Notes: a model not told the origin generated them from the sequence alone. DNA of 64,000 nt from Winogradskyella bathintestinalis (GCF_030407435.1 NZ_JASDDK010000003.1:248001-312000); one strand, 5' to 3'; positions 54,424 to 63,956 are shown, numbered from the stretch's first letter. A program made the numbers and translations.

Positions 54424-55323
54424 TTACTCTGATTTCGTATTTTTTTCTAACCATTCGTTACGTAAATCATCACTCGATTTTCCACTACCGTCATGTTTCC
54501 AACCTGGTGGTTTTAATAAATAATACACTCTACTTTTTAGAGTTTTACTACCAGAAAATGCATCTTTAAATAGGTACGTCCATTCTAAAAAAGCAATTTT
54601 TATTGGGTTGTAGGTATTAATGTTGGTAACCAAACCATAACTAACTTTTTCATGTTTTAATTCGGGTTGAAAAGTGCCAAATAAACGATCCCAAATAATT
54701 AAAATTCCTGCGTGATTACGGTCTAAGTAAATAGGATTACTACCGTGATGTACTCTGTGATGCGAAGGAGTATTAAAAACAGCTTCAAACCATTTCGGCA
54801 TTTTATCTATGGCTTCCGTATGGATCCAGAATTGATATAACAAACTAATAGACATTTGTAATAGTATCATAGCCGGATGAAAACCAAGTATAGGTAGCCA
54901 CAGCCAAAAGATGAATGTATAAAAGCCACCCGACCACGTTTGTCTAAGCGCTGTACTTAAATTATAATGTTCAGAAGAATGATGCACCACATGCGACGCC
55001 CAAAATAAACGACACTCATGTGAGACTCTGTGAAACCAGTAATAAGAAAAATCGTCAACAAAAAATAATAAAAGAAAAGACCACCAAGCTACGGGTATAG
55101 TAAACAACCTAAAGTTATCATAAACCCAAAAAAAGACTAACAACACCAATGCCTTACTTGCAAAACCTAAAACCACATTGCCTAAGCCCATCGCAATAGA
55201 CGAAAAAGCATCTTTAGTTTCGTAAGATTTAAATTGATGCTTTGCGGTTACATATAACTCTAAAAGCATAGCCAATATAAAAAATGGAATGGCATATAGA
55301 ATGATATTTGGGAAATCGGGCAT
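54424..55323 (-). CDS. sterol desaturase/fatty acid hydroxylase family membrane protein
   Basis: 299 residues, about four to five helices and three histidine clusters for a di-iron centre: HRVSH at 98-102, HVVHH at 111-115 and HHRVHH at 188-193, with His149 and His168 between. Family members hydroxylate or desaturate lipids or carotenoids. No sterol pathway is implied. Monocistronic; converges with the DUF2914 gene (16 bases between stops). Confidence 0.87.
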   Translation of the reverse strand: MPDFPNIILYAIPFFILAMLLELYVTAKHQFKSYETKDAFSSIAMGLGNVVLGFASKALVLLVFFWVYDNFRLFTIPVAWWSFLLLFFVDDFSYYWFHRVSHECRLFWASHVVHHSSEHYNLSTALRQTWSGGFYTFIFWLWLPILGFHPAMILLQMSISLLYQFWIHTEAIDKMPKWFEAVFNTPSHHRVHHGSNPIYLDRNHAGILIIWDRLFGTFQPELKHEKVSYGLVTNINTYNPIKIAFLEWTYLFKDAFSGSKTLKSRVYYLLKPPGWKHDGSGKSSDDLRNEWLEKNTKSE

Positions 55324-55399
55324 CAGTTTTTCTTTAAAAATAATATTTTTTTTCTAGTGATTGAAACTTTTTTATGTTGTAGCTCCCGTCAACTCTATT

Positions 55400-55852
55400 T
55401 TATTTTGACGATAATGAATCTAATAATCTAATATTTCGACTCATTTGCATTTTCCAAGTTTTAAGTCTTTGTGGGTCGTCATTAATAAACTTTTTAGGGT
55501 AAAGTTTTATAGAGGGATTACAAGAACCTAAAACTTGAATCCCATCTTCTGGTGAAGTGAAAAATAATCATTCTTTATTTTCTAATAACAGAGGCGTACT
55601 ACAACCGCCAAACTCAGTTTTTATTATAGTTTTAGGTTCACCCTTATAAACTTTTATAAGCTCTAGTTTTGCTTCTTGATTATAGTTTTTGATATTTGAA
55701 TTAGTTACACTCAAAACATGAGCACTAAATACAGTATCAAAATTTTTATAAGCTTTCTTATAATTATAACTACAAGTGCAATTAGCAGTTGTGCCAACAT
55801 CAGTTACCCCAAAAACGACAAATATTAATAACGCTATATTTTTTACAACCAT
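55400..55852 (-). pseudogene. netrin/TIMP-like secreted protein gene broken by an in-frame TGA
   Basis: A 94-residue reading frame starts at 55852 with a signal peptide (MVVKNIALLIFVVFGVTDVGTTANC) and Cys-rich start (CTCSYNYKKAYKNFDTVFSAHVLSV), typical of bacterial netrin-like proteins. It stops at TGA 55568-55570, but the same frame continues for 56 codons (LFFTSPEDGIQVLGSCNPS, then a helix LKTWKMQMSRNIRLL) to TAA at 55400. The continuation carries the expected C-terminal cysteine (LGSC) and helix. A single base change (TGG to TGA or similar) would explain it. So it is a nonsense-mutated gene, 14 bases after the beta-helix lipoprotein stop on the same strand, unless a sequence error. Confidence 0.75.
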
Positions 55853-55866
55853 AAGCTGAAGTTATA

Positions 55867-57444
55867 TTAATCATCAAACATCACAGTCTCATAAGCGCCA
55901 CAATCTGGATTAACAGAATCGCGAAGATTACCTAATAAATCATTTCCTGAAGAAAATTGTGTAGAAGCCTTTCCATTCGCACCAGAGGCTTCGCCGATAC
56001 GCATCATATTTTCTAATGGATTTTCAAAATCCGGGTTGTCATTAAAAACATTGTCTACATAGAAATTTGTATCGTCAAAATCATAATTTCCAGTGCCTTC
56101 AAGGTTGTTATTTTCAAATCTTAATAAGCAATTGGTGAATTTATAATTAAAAGCATCACCTTCATTTTCTAATAAAAATTCAGGATTATCATTTCCATAA
56201 ATAATACAATTTTCAAAATTTGCTTCGGTTAAATCATTGGTGAAAACGGTATTGTCTTCATCTATAATAAAATCATTTAAGAGTAATGCCGGAAATTGTC
56301 TAAAACTATTATTCCAATAATTGGCAATGGTACAATGTGTAAAATTGTATTTTCCTCCATAAGTACCAGCAAAAGCCGATTGTCCGCAATTATTAATGAC
56401 CACATTTTTGGCAGTAATCGATGTGGCAGTACCTCTAATGCCAAAACTACTAACATTATATATTTGCGAGTTTGTAATGGTTAATTTATCATTTGTGGCA
56501 TATTGATTACCATCGGCAATAATACCTACTGTTGCATTTTTAATAGTAGCATAGTTGATGGTATTATTAATGCTTCCATCAAACAACCAAATGGTTCCCC
56601 ATTGACCTGGAATATCGGAGTACAACGGCTCTAAACGATCGCCTTCTAAAATAACTTCGTTAGCGAGTGTTTCTTGGTCTGGGCTATAATCTCCATTAAT
56701 ATTTAACGAGCCATTATTTGTTACAATTATGCCAGATTCGGCATGAAAATGAACACGCGCACCAGCGTCCATCGTTAATGTTTTTCCAGCTCCTACGCCT
56801 GCATAACCATAAATTACATAAGGTTTTTCGTTGGTAAATGTAAGTTCTTCATCTGTAAGAAAACGTCCTTGTAGGTTAGTATCATCTTGTATGCCATCAC
56901 CATCAACATCAAAAGTTAGAGTCTCTACAATATTTGTAACGTCATCTTTGTTAGGATAAATAAAAACAGCGTCCTTTACTAAAGTAACCACATCAATATC
57001 TTGTTGATTACTTCCAGAATCGAATAAAATTCTATCTGTATATAAAAACTGATTTTCTAATGCTCCCAATTCTGGTGAAGAGATATCTATAGTCGTTTCG
57101 ATGAATATGAATAAACTATCATTGGCCAATAATTCTACATTCTCAAAGAATTTACCTTCTTGTTCTTCCGATAGTCCGGTTGCTCCATCGACATTCATTC
57201 GGTACCGAGAATTTAAACCGTTTTCAAACTGTATTGTAGGAATAACAATATCATCATCACTGCGGTTATAAACTTTTAAATTGTAAGTGCTAGAGCCAAT
57301 AGTTGAAAAAACGGTATCTAAATAGATGGTGTCTTTGGCGAACTCTAACTGTCCTTTACTTGGTGAAAATTCAAAATCGTCGCGACAAGAACTCCAAAAT
57401 AATAAGATTCCGAAACACAGTAAAAATGATAGCAATCGCTTCAT
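55867..57444 (-). CDS. right-handed beta-helix lipoprotein
   Basis: 525 residues. Lipoprotein signal peptide with Cys20 (FGILLFWSSC). After an N-terminal immunoglobulin-like part (about 30-150: DTIYLDTVFSTIGSSTYNLKVYNRS) the protein has repeated Asn/Gly/Thr-rich coils (VIVTNNGSLNINGDYSPDQ, GSINNTINYATIKNATVGI, TITNSQIYNVSSFGIRGT) of a parallel beta-helix. No catalytic motif recognised. Expected to be exposed in the outer membrane/periplasm. First gene of a two-gene unit with the netrin-like pseudogene. Confidence 0.75.
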   Translation of the reverse strand: MKRLLSFLLCFGILLFWSSCRDDFEFSPSKGQLEFAKDTIYLDTVFSTIGSSTYNLKVYNRSDDDIVIPTIQFENGLNSRYRMNVDGATGLSEEQEGKFFENVELLANDSLFIFIETTIDISSPELGALENQFLYTDRILFDSGSNQQDIDVVTLVKDAVFIYPNKDDVTNIVETLTFDVDGDGIQDDTNLQGRFLTDEELTFTNEKPYVIYGYAGVGAGKTLTMDAGARVHFHAESGIIVTNNGSLNINGDYSPDQETLANEVILEGDRLEPLYSDIPGQWGTIWLFDGSINNTINYATIKNATVGIIADGNQYATNDKLTITNSQIYNVSSFGIRGTATSITAKNVVINNCGQSAFAGTYGGKYNFTHCTIANYWNNSFRQFPALLLNDFIIDEDNTVFTNDLTEANFENCIIYGNDNPEFLLENEGDAFNYKFTNCLLRFENNNLEGTGNYDFDDTNFYVDNVFNDNPDFENPLENMMRIGEASGANGKASTQFSSGNDLLGNLRDSVNPDCGAYETVMFDD

Positions 57445-57530
57445 AGTTTATAAAATAAGGTTTTTGTTTGTGACAAAAAAAAATAAATAAACCCTCGTCG
57501 ACCATTGGCCGTTTATTTGTTTTTAATCTC

Positions 57531-57560
57531 AAAAGCTTTAAAAAGCTTTAAAACGCTTTG
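57531..57560. repeat. short tandem decamer repeat
   Basis: AAAAGCTTTA occurs twice in tandem (57531-57550) followed by AAACGCTTTG (57551-57560). In the 262-base gap upstream of the beta-helix gene. The unit is itself nearly palindromic around AAGCTT. Nothing else was found in this gap. Confidence 0.5.
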
Positions 57561-57706
57561 CGATTTTCGAGGCATTATTTTTCTAAACAATTTTAGTATT
57601 AAAAATCGAATATAATTGTTCTTTGTAACGTACGTAAATTAGGGCTTAAAAATATAACTTTTGAGGTTAGGATGAGTTATAGTTCAGCATTAATTACATC
57701 AATCAA

Positions 57707-58462
57707 TTAATCTTTAATGACATTTTCTTCTCCATATTGCTCTAAAAGAATCAAAAATAGCTGGCTATTTAAAACCAATTCTTCTAATAATTGCATTTTG
57801 TTTTTATCTTTCAGTAATTCGGAACTAATTCCTTTCGCTTCACAGAAATCATAAAACAGGTATATTTTATCGTTTGGAATTTCTAAATTCTTTGACATTA
57901 GATGCTTGTTGAAAAAAGCACTATTTTGAAACAATGAATCCATTTGTGTGTAAGAAATTGGGTGATATATTGGTGAATCTTTTTTGTTTTTTTTCTTTAA
58001 CAACTTACCAACTAAGCTCAGAAGTGCCAATATATTTCCACCTGCAGGTTTGTACAAGTGCGGATTGTTTTTAATGTCTTCTTTTAAAATGTTTTTTAGT
58101 TCAGCATTATAAGTTTCCTCTGTAAAAATAGGTTGTTTAATTTCAGATTTAATTTCTACTTCATCGAGTTCAGTTAAAATTTCTTTAACTTCAAACACAG
58201 CAACACCTTCAAAATGTGAGTCATTTAAAACTATGGCTTTGGGATGGTAAAATATAGATTCAAATAATAGGGTGTCATTAACTTTGGCGCTAAGACTAAA
58301 ATCACCTTCACTATTAGTTATTGTAAGTTTCTTCTGAGTTTCATTATAAATTTTAATATTTTTTGCAACTCCTTTAGCATCGTAAATTTTGCCGTTGAGA
58401 GTTTGGGCATATTGAGCCAAAGGCCAACATAAAAGAACAAACAAAATAGTAATATGACGCAT
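57707..58462 (-). CDS. exported protein with carboxypeptidase-regulatory-like domain
   Basis: 251 residues with a signal peptide (about 1-19). N-terminal half (20-95: LNGKIYDAKGVAKNIKIYNETQKKLTITNSEGDFSLSAKVND) is a CarboxypepD_reg-like beta-sandwich. The second half is helical and charged with no known motif. Seen in many flavobacteria next to lipoprotein genes; function unknown. Confidence 0.7.
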   Translation of the reverse strand: MRHITILFVLLCWPLAQYAQTLNGKIYDAKGVAKNIKIYNETQKKLTITNSEGDFSLSAKVNDTLLFESIFYHPKAIVLNDSHFEGVAVFEVKEILTELDEVEIKSEIKQPIFTEETYNAELKNILKEDIKNNPHLYKPAGGNILALLSLVGKLLKKKNKKDSPIYHPISYTQMDSLFQNSAFFNKHLMSKNLEIPNDKIYLFYDFCEAKGISSELLKDKNKMQLLEELVLNSQLFLILLEQYGEENVIKD

Positions 58463-58634
58463 ATGGAGTAGGTTGATGCGTTAAAGAAAGTTATTTTGAA
58501 TGAAAACAACGCTAAAGTTAAATAAATTTTAACCTAAAACAATGTTAATTCCCTTTTGTGAAAGTGTTCTATATAAGGCATAAACGAAATTTAATTATAT
58601 AAAATCGAATCGTGGTAATATTCCTTTCAAAAGG

Positions 58635-59021
58635 TTAAAATAATTGATTTATTTCTGAAACTATTCGTGTGGGGCGCTGTGTATTATTATCTATTAGACA
58701 CCATTTAGCTTCAGATTTAACAATCAATTGGTTAGTCTTTATATTAATGATTTCTACATGTCGTGTTGTAGAAACGTTTTCAATAAGAGGAACAAACGTT
58801 TTTAAAAGTAATTTATCTCCGAGCAACGCCTGATTTTTATATTCAATAAAATGATTGACCAAAAACCATGAGTATTTTTCCAAAAGATCTTCTGTTGCAT
58901 AGGCTAACCAATGGGCTTTTGCAATATCTTGAACCCACTGCACATAACGCACGTTATTTACATGGTTAAGATCATCGATGTCATCTATAGTTACAGTTAT
59001 GGTTTTTTCGAATATTTGCAC
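58635..59021 (-). CDS. acyl-CoA thioesterase, 4HBT-type hotdog
   Basis: 128 residues. The 4-hydroxybenzoyl-CoA-type motif DDLNHVNNVRYVQWVQD (Asp/Asn-His) opens the protein, followed by a beta-sheet with the pattern YKNQALLGDKLLLKTFV. This is the YbgC/FadM-like family with broad acyl-CoA substrates. Single gene. Confidence 0.87.
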   Translation of the reverse strand: MQIFEKTITVTIDDIDDLNHVNNVRYVQWVQDIAKAHWLAYATEDLLEKYSWFLVNHFIEYKNQALLGDKLLLKTFVPLIENVSTTRHVEIINIKTNQLIVKSEAKWCLIDNNTQRPTRIVSEINQLF

Positions 59022-59190
59022 TTTGTTTTTTCTGCTTAAGGGGGTGAATAATGAAAATGTTTATTTTTTCAATTTGTTGAATTTAATTATTTGGTTCATC
59101 AAATTAGGTCTAAATGAATCACGACTATCTATCAAGTTGTCCAAGTCTTATTTCTAATTTCAAATAAGCGCCGCAGTCTACGGTCTTTTT

Positions 59191-60219
59191 CTATTGTTTC
59201 TTAATGGTAACTTCAAAAAGTTTGTCCCAATTTTTTCCGGTCACAAAAATAGTTTTGCGCTCAGGATGGTAGGCAATACCATTTAAAACATCTAGTTCTG
59301 GGTGCTGCTTCACTAACTTTCTTAATGGTTTAAAATCAATGACACCTTCAACACCGCCTGTTTTGGGATTTATAATTACAACTCCATTACGCTGATATAT
59401 GTTGGCAAATATTTTGCCGTCAATCCACTCCAGTTCATTAAGACTAGGTATTTTCCCTTTTTCGGTATAGACCTCAATATGGCCTTGTTCTGTTAGATTA
59501 TCAGGATTGAGCATGAATATTTTTTCCGTTCCATCAGATTTAAACAAGGTTTTGCCGTTATTACAAATGCCCCAACCTTCTTTACTTGTACCATAATTAA
59601 AGGTGCTTATCTTTTCAAATGTATTAACATCGTAAACAAAACCGCGTTTGGCTTGCCATGTTAATTGATATATTTTATCATTAAGAATGGTAAGACCTTC
59701 ACCAAAATATTGATCATCTAAATTGATATTGTTTAACACTTCCCCAGTTTCAAAATTAATTTTTCTCAATTTCGATGCTTTCTTCTGTCCTGTGCTTTCA
59801 TACAATTCACCATTATAAAACTCTAGGCCTTGAGTGTACGACGTAATATCATGAGGAAAGGTGTTTACAATTTCGTATTTATAGATAGAAGGGATAATAT
59901 TATTAAATACTGTAATAGTTTTAGTAACAGTTTCAGTTTTATCTTCTATTTGTACTGTTGCGGTGATGGTTTTATTTCCTAAAGTCACATTATTTAATAT
60001 AGCGTTATTTTCTATAGGTTTACCATTTAGCGCATAGCTAACATTGGTGACTTCTAGTTTTTTAGGATTATTGATGGTTAAATTCAGCGTGTCACCAAGC
60101 ATAAACGATTTTTCCTTGGTATCTATAGATAAACGCGATTGATTTGCTGATGTTGTATCACCACAATTAGACAAAGCTAAGCTTAAAGTAAAGAGAATGA
60201 AATATTTAGAAAGTTGCAT
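59191..60219 (-). CDS. glutaminyl-peptide cyclotransferase (plant/bacterial type) lipoprotein
   Basis: 342 residues. Lipoprotein signal ending in SNCGD (Cys20). An N-terminal Ig-like region (25-100), then a five-bladed beta-propeller with the family hallmark block YTQGLEFYNGELYESTGQ and the later EGLTILNDKIYQLTWQ and NELEWIDGKIFANIY. Converts N-terminal glutamine to pyroglutamate. Start: ATG 60217-60219, because a TTG at 60243 would push a non-conserved eight residues in front of the signal peptide. Confidence 0.85.
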   Translation of the reverse strand: MQLSKYFILFTLSLALSNCGDTTSANQSRLSIDTKEKSFMLGDTLNLTINNPKKLEVTNVSYALNGKPIENNAILNNVTLGNKTITATVQIEDKTETVTKTITVFNNIIPSIYKYEIVNTFPHDITSYTQGLEFYNGELYESTGQKKASKLRKINFETGEVLNNINLDDQYFGEGLTILNDKIYQLTWQAKRGFVYDVNTFEKISTFNYGTSKEGWGICNNGKTLFKSDGTEKIFMLNPDNLTEQGHIEVYTEKGKIPSLNELEWIDGKIFANIYQRNGVVIINPKTGGVEGVIDFKPLRKLVKQHPELDVLNGIAYHPERKTIFVTGKNWDKLFEVTIKKQ

Positions 60220-60284
60220 AAGGTCTGTTTGAATTTTGAGCAAGTTATTAAATAAAATTCAGTTTAAAAATTGATACAAAATCA

Positions 60285-60314
60285 TTGTGTAAATATATAA
60301 AGGTTGTATCTTTG
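60285..60314 (+). promoter_or_regulatory. TTG-N19-TAnnTTTG promoter of the SRP RNA
   Basis: TTG at 60285-60287 and TATCTTTG at 60307-60314, 19 bases apart. This is the best match in the window to the Bacteroidota promoter consensus. Confidence 0.75.
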
Positions 60315-60318
60315 CAGC

Positions 60319-60418
60319 GGCAAGTCCTACACAACCAGCTCCTGCTTAATCCTCCAGGACGGGAACGTAGCAAAGGTACGCGGTCGTAGCGGTGTGATGT
60401 AGGTAGCTTGCCTTTTTT
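60319..60418 (+). ncRNA. ffs: signal recognition particle RNA (small, 4.5S type)
   Basis: About 100 bases beginning GGCAAGTCCTACAC and ending TGTAGGTAGCTTGCC followed by T7. The two ends pair (GCAAG/CTTGC, then CCTACA/TGTAGG), the middle has the conserved GGGAACGTAGCAAAGG-like apical loop sequences with the GNAR-type turn, as known for flavobacterial SRP RNA. It has its own promoter (60285-60314) and a T-run terminator. Binds Ffh for targeting membrane proteins. In the 337-base gap otherwise free of genes. Confidence 0.9.
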
Positions 60419-60580
60419 TGTACACAAAACTCAAATCTTGAATTACCTTTGGTGACTCAAGATTTTTTTGTTTTGGTAAAGCCCATTCTTATAGTACTAA
60501 ACTATTCAGATTTTTGGTAGAGTGGGTAAATAATACGTCTACGAATTTTGTAATTTGCAAATTGAAATTTATAACTCATT

Positions 60581-61384
60581 ATGTCTAAGGTAGTTTTAAT
60601 TACAGGTGGTTCATCAGGAATAGGAAAATCGGTAGGAGAATTTCTGGTAACTAAAGGATTTAAGGTTTATGGTACGAGCCGAAATCCAGAGAATTATCCT
60701 AATAGTAAATTTCCTATTGTGGCATTAGATGTTACTAAATTGGAAACTATTTCTACTTGTATTGACCAAATCTTAAAAAAAGAATCTAAAATAGATGTAT
60801 TATTAAATAATGCAGGAGCAGGAATTACAGGTCCTATTGAAGAGATTCCAGATGTGGAAATTAAACGGAACTTCGAAACTAATTTTTTTGGACCAATCAA
60901 TGTTATAAAAGCTGTTCTGCCGACTATGCGGCAACAGAATTCCGGTTTAATTATCAATGTAACCTCCATTGCTGGTTATATGGGATTACCTTATCGAGGG
61001 ATTTATAGTGCTAGTAAAGGTGCACTAGAGATAATTACTGAGGCGTTTAGAATGGAATTAAAAGGGTTTAATATTAATATGACCAATGTGGCTCCAGGCG
61101 ATTTTGCTACTAATATTGCTGCAGGTCGCTATCACGCCCCAGTTTTGGAAAATTCTCCGTACAAAGCATCTTACGGCCAAACCTTAAATACAATGGACGA
61201 GCACGTGGATAGTGGAAGTGACCCACGACAAATGGCAGAAGCTATTTACAAAATTATAGAATCAAAAAATCCCCGTATTCATTATAAGGTGGGTGCTTTT
61301 ATGCAAAAATTCTCCATTGTTTTAAAAAGAATTCTTCCAGATATTGTCTATGAGAAATTATTGATGAATCATTACAAATTGTAA
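60581..61384 (+). CDS. short-chain dehydrogenase/reductase
   Basis: 267 residues. NAD(P) loop TGGSSGIGKS at 8-17, NNAGAG near 88, catalytic Ser in INVTSIAGYMG, Tyr-Lys in YRGIYSASKGAL (YxxxK) and the PGxxxT-like APGDFATNI. Classical SDR. Substrate unknown; C-terminal helix (MQKFSIVLKRILPDIVYEKLL) resembles SDR proteins that act on lipid-like substrates. No operon partner. Confidence 0.9.
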   Translation: MSKVVLITGGSSGIGKSVGEFLVTKGFKVYGTSRNPENYPNSKFPIVALDVTKLETISTCIDQILKKESKIDVLLNNAGAGITGPIEEIPDVEIKRNFETNFFGPINVIKAVLPTMRQQNSGLIINVTSIAGYMGLPYRGIYSASKGALEIITEAFRMELKGFNINMTNVAPGDFATNIAAGRYHAPVLENSPYKASYGQTLNTMDEHVDSGSDPRQMAEAIYKIIESKNPRIHYKVGAFMQKFSIVLKRILPDIVYEKLLMNHYKL

Positions 61385-61741
61385 TATTTTAAATACAATA
61401 AATGCTGATATTTAAAATATTGGTATGCAATCTTATGCTATTATCCTTTTTATTTTTTCTCGTTAACATGTTATAGTCTTATAGCTATATCATTTGTAAT
61501 GAACTGGAAGAATTATTTTCCAGTCCATAAAACAGTGATTATCTCTTGGTTTAGAAAACTTGTTTTAAAGAATCAATTAGAATGTAGAATGACAGAATAA
61601 AGAGGGATCAGTAGATTTATAATTTGAGCAGACGTTAAGATATTCTATATAATCATTTCCATATATAAGGCTTAAAATCGTAAATTTGCAACAATTTTAA
61701 ACGAACTCCTTTTTAACAGGAATAATAAAACTAGTTTTTCT
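61385..61741. other. gap before the transaldolase-like gene
   Basis: 357 bases without a plausible gene. It contains a 7-bp hairpin ACTGGAA/TTCCAGT (61503-61524) and a TAAATTTG -7 element at 61681-61688, 54 bases before the ATG at 61742. Confidence 0.5.
61681..61688 (+). promoter_or_regulatory. TAnnTTTG -7 element of the transaldolase-like gene
   Basis: TAAATTTG with no clear TTG upstream; leader of about 50 bases. Confidence 0.4.
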
Positions 61742-62395
61742 ATGAAATTTTTTATCGATACAGCAAACCTCGACCAGATTAAAGAAGCTCAAGATATGGG
61801 TATTCTAGATGGTGTTACTACAAACCCATCATTAATGGCCAAAGAAGGCATTACGGGTACAGACAATATTATGAAGCATTATGTAGACATCTGTAATATT
61901 GTAGAAGGTGATGTTTCAGCAGAAGTGATTTCTACCGATTTTGATGGTATGGTGAGAGAAGGTGAGGCGTTGGCAGAACTGCACGACCAAATCGTTATTA
62001 AATTACCTATGATAAAAGATGGCGTGAAGGCATGCAAATATTTTTCGGATAGAGGCATAAAAACGAATGTGACTTTAGTATTTTCCCCAGGACAAGCACT
62101 ATTGGCTGCTAAGGCAGGCGCAACTTATGTTTCCCCATTTATTGGTCGTTTAGATGATATCTCTACAGATGGATTAAATCTTATTGCTGAAATTCGCCAC
62201 ATTTTTGATAATTACGGATTTGAAACTCAAATATTAGCTGCTTCGGTACGTCACACCATGCACGTTATCGATTGTGCTAAATTAGGTTCTGATGTAATGA
62301 CGGGGCCATTAAGCTCTATTACAGGTCTTTTAAAACACCCATTAACAGATAGTGGATTAGAAAAATTCTTAGCAGATTATAATAAAGGAAATTAG
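61742..62395 (+). CDS. fsa: fructose-6-phosphate aldolase / small transaldolase (TalC-like)
   Basis: 217 residues, TIM-barrel class I aldolase. [16 protein letters not shown] start, GVTTNPSL, Schiff-base lysine in VIKLPM (Lys87), and the C-terminal [19 protein letters not shown]. Short transaldolase family that includes F6P aldolase and true transaldolase; which reaction dominates is not decidable here. An intrinsic terminator follows inside the convergent gene. Confidence 0.88.
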   Translation: MKFFIDTANLDQIKEAQDMGILDGVTTNPSLMAKEGITGTDNIMKHYVDICNIVEGDVSAEVISTDFDGMVREGEALAELHDQIVIKLPMIKDGVKACKYFSDRGIKTNVTLVFSPGQALLAAKAGATYVSPFIGRLDDISTDGLNLIAEIRHIFDNYGFETQILAASVRHTMHVIDCAKLGSDVMTGPLSSITGLLKHPLTDSGLEKFLADYNKGN

Positions 62396-62445
62396 AAAAG
62401 TTATAAGGTTCTTTTCAAAGAACATCATAATTTCTAAATCATAAA

Positions 62446-63906
62446 TTAAAGGGCATCTTGTTTAACGATAAGATGCTTTTTTTGTAGCAATTCTTCAAGT
62501 GTTTGATTAAATTCTGAACTAAAAATATTAGCATTGGGATGTAATATTAGACCGTTTTCATCAACAATGATAGCTTTGTTTAAATAATTAACCGCTAAGG
62601 TTCTTCGCGCTTGTTTAGAGTTTTTGAACTTAAACTCATGAATGGTAGGAAAGCTGTAATTGTCAATAATATTTTTCCAGAATCGATCGTCATTATCATT
62701 CACATTTATTGAAATAAAATCCATATGTGCGAATTGTTGCTTTAACTTATCGACCATATAATGACTATTTCGATATTGCGCTTTAGAATTAGACGACCAA
62801 AAATAAATAATCGTTGGTTTTGTAATTATAGACGTAATAAAATGCTCTGTATCGTTATAATTAACTAAGGCAATATTAGGTAACGGATTACCTTGTCGTA
62901 ACAATTTTAAAGACGATACTAAATCTTTCATGTAAGTTTTGTCTTCTTCATTGGTGCTTTTTTCTAGATAGTAATCGAGTAACTCATTAGCATCATCTTC
63001 GGTGTGATTATAACTTATATACTCTCTAGCTTTATATTTTAATAAGTTGTTTTTTATTGTAGGTTCAGAAATAATACTATCAATTAAATCGAGTTTAGAT
63101 TTGTTGTAACCCATAGCATGTCTATTAAATTTACTATGAAACGGGTTGTTTTTGTAATATTCGCTAATTGCTAAATTATCGATATGCGAAAACAAGAAAC
63201 GATTATAAGCAAAGAAGTGACTTAATTGACTGGCGTTATAATCGATGTGATTTCTATGATCAAAAAAGTTTTCTGGCAAATCCTTTATATGAATCATTTT
63301 ATTATTACCAAAATAGGCAAAGGGATAAATTTCTTTATCCGCATACGTGTTGTAATTAATATTGGCCTTAATGATGGATTTAAAAAATTCAGATTCCTCA
63401 TTCACAGTTAAGAATTCACTAAATTCATTGAGTTGACGTTGGCGTCGTTCTTCAACAAAATCGTTAAAGTTTTCAGGCTCCATTTTAGAATACTCTACTA
63501 ATTTTTTAGCTTCTTTTTCGTTCGATAAATAGGTTTTTATAAGATAATTATTTTTTTTCGACCCATTTCCAGTAAAGACTAATGATTCATCAAAATCGTA
63601 AGTATTTAATCGAAGCATAATACTATCATTAGGCTCCAAAATTAAAACCTGATATTCTCCGCCATGGGTTATGGAATGTAAGCCTGATTGTAGATGCTCA
63701 ATTTTATGTAAAAACCTATTATTATCATCTAATGTTATAGAATCAACAATTTTTCCTTTAGTGTTGAATAGCACAACACTTTTGTTCTTAGGATTAATAA
63801 TTTCACCCCCAATATAGGCATGTTCGCTAAAATCATTGCTTTTGAATTGACATCCAAAATTGAGGCATAGCAAAGAAAGAATAACAATTAGACGTGATGC
63901 AAGCAT
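62446..63906 (-). CDS. DUF4369/TlpA-like lipoprotein without active-site cysteines
   Basis: 486 residues. Lipoprotein signal (MLASRLIVILSLLCLNFGC; Cys19). Domains as in the TlpA-like protein at 31035-32072: a DUF4369-type beta domain (about 25-110: AYIGGEIINPKNKSVVLF), a helical linker, then a thioredoxin fold from about 340. But where TlpA has WCxxC this one reads YFWSSNSKAQYRN, so both redox cysteines are missing (the mature protein has no cysteine apart from the lipid-bearing one). Thus no thiol-disulfide chemistry is expected. Start: ATG 63904-63906 rather than 63948, which would place 14 residues before the signal peptide. Confidence 0.82.
   Translation of the reverse strand: MLASRLIVILSLLCLNFGCQFKSNDFSEHAYIGGEIINPKNKSVVLFNTKGKIVDSITLDDNNRFLHKIEHLQSGLHSITHGGEYQVLILEPNDSIMLRLNTYDFDESLVFTGNGSKKNNYLIKTYLSNEKEAKKLVEYSKMEPENFNDFVEERRQRQLNEFSEFLTVNEESEFFKSIIKANINYNTYADKEIYPFAYFGNNKMIHIKDLPENFFDHRNHIDYNASQLSHFFAYNRFLFSHIDNLAISEYYKNNPFHSKFNRHAMGYNKSKLDLIDSIISEPTIKNNLLKYKAREYISYNHTEDDANELLDYYLEKSTNEEDKTYMKDLVSSLKLLRQGNPLPNIALVNYNDTEHFITSIITKPTIIYFWSSNSKAQYRNSHYMVDKLKQQFAHMDFISINVNDNDDRFWKNIIDNYSFPTIHEFKFKNSKQARRTLAVNYLNKAIIVDENGLILHPNANIFSSEFNQTLEELLQKKHLIVKQDAL
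62453..62483 (+). terminator. intrinsic terminator of fsa within the 3' end of the convergent gene
   Basis: GCATCTT - ten-base loop - AAGATGC then seven T on the plus strand. It overlaps the last codons of the minus-strand gene. Confidence 0.8.
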
Positions 63907-63930
63907 GGTTATTTTGTAAGGTTTAATAAA

Positions 63931-63956
63931 CAAAAATATAGGTTGCATAGTGCAAC
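63931..63956 (-). promoter_or_regulatory. promoter with overlapping palindrome for the cysteine-less lipoprotein gene
   Basis: TATTTTTG -7 element (63931-63938) with 24 bases to the ATG, and GTTGCA-TAG-TGCAAC (63942-63956), a perfect 6-bp inverted repeat just upstream, over the -33 to -10 space. Candidate operator, inference only. Confidence 0.4.
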
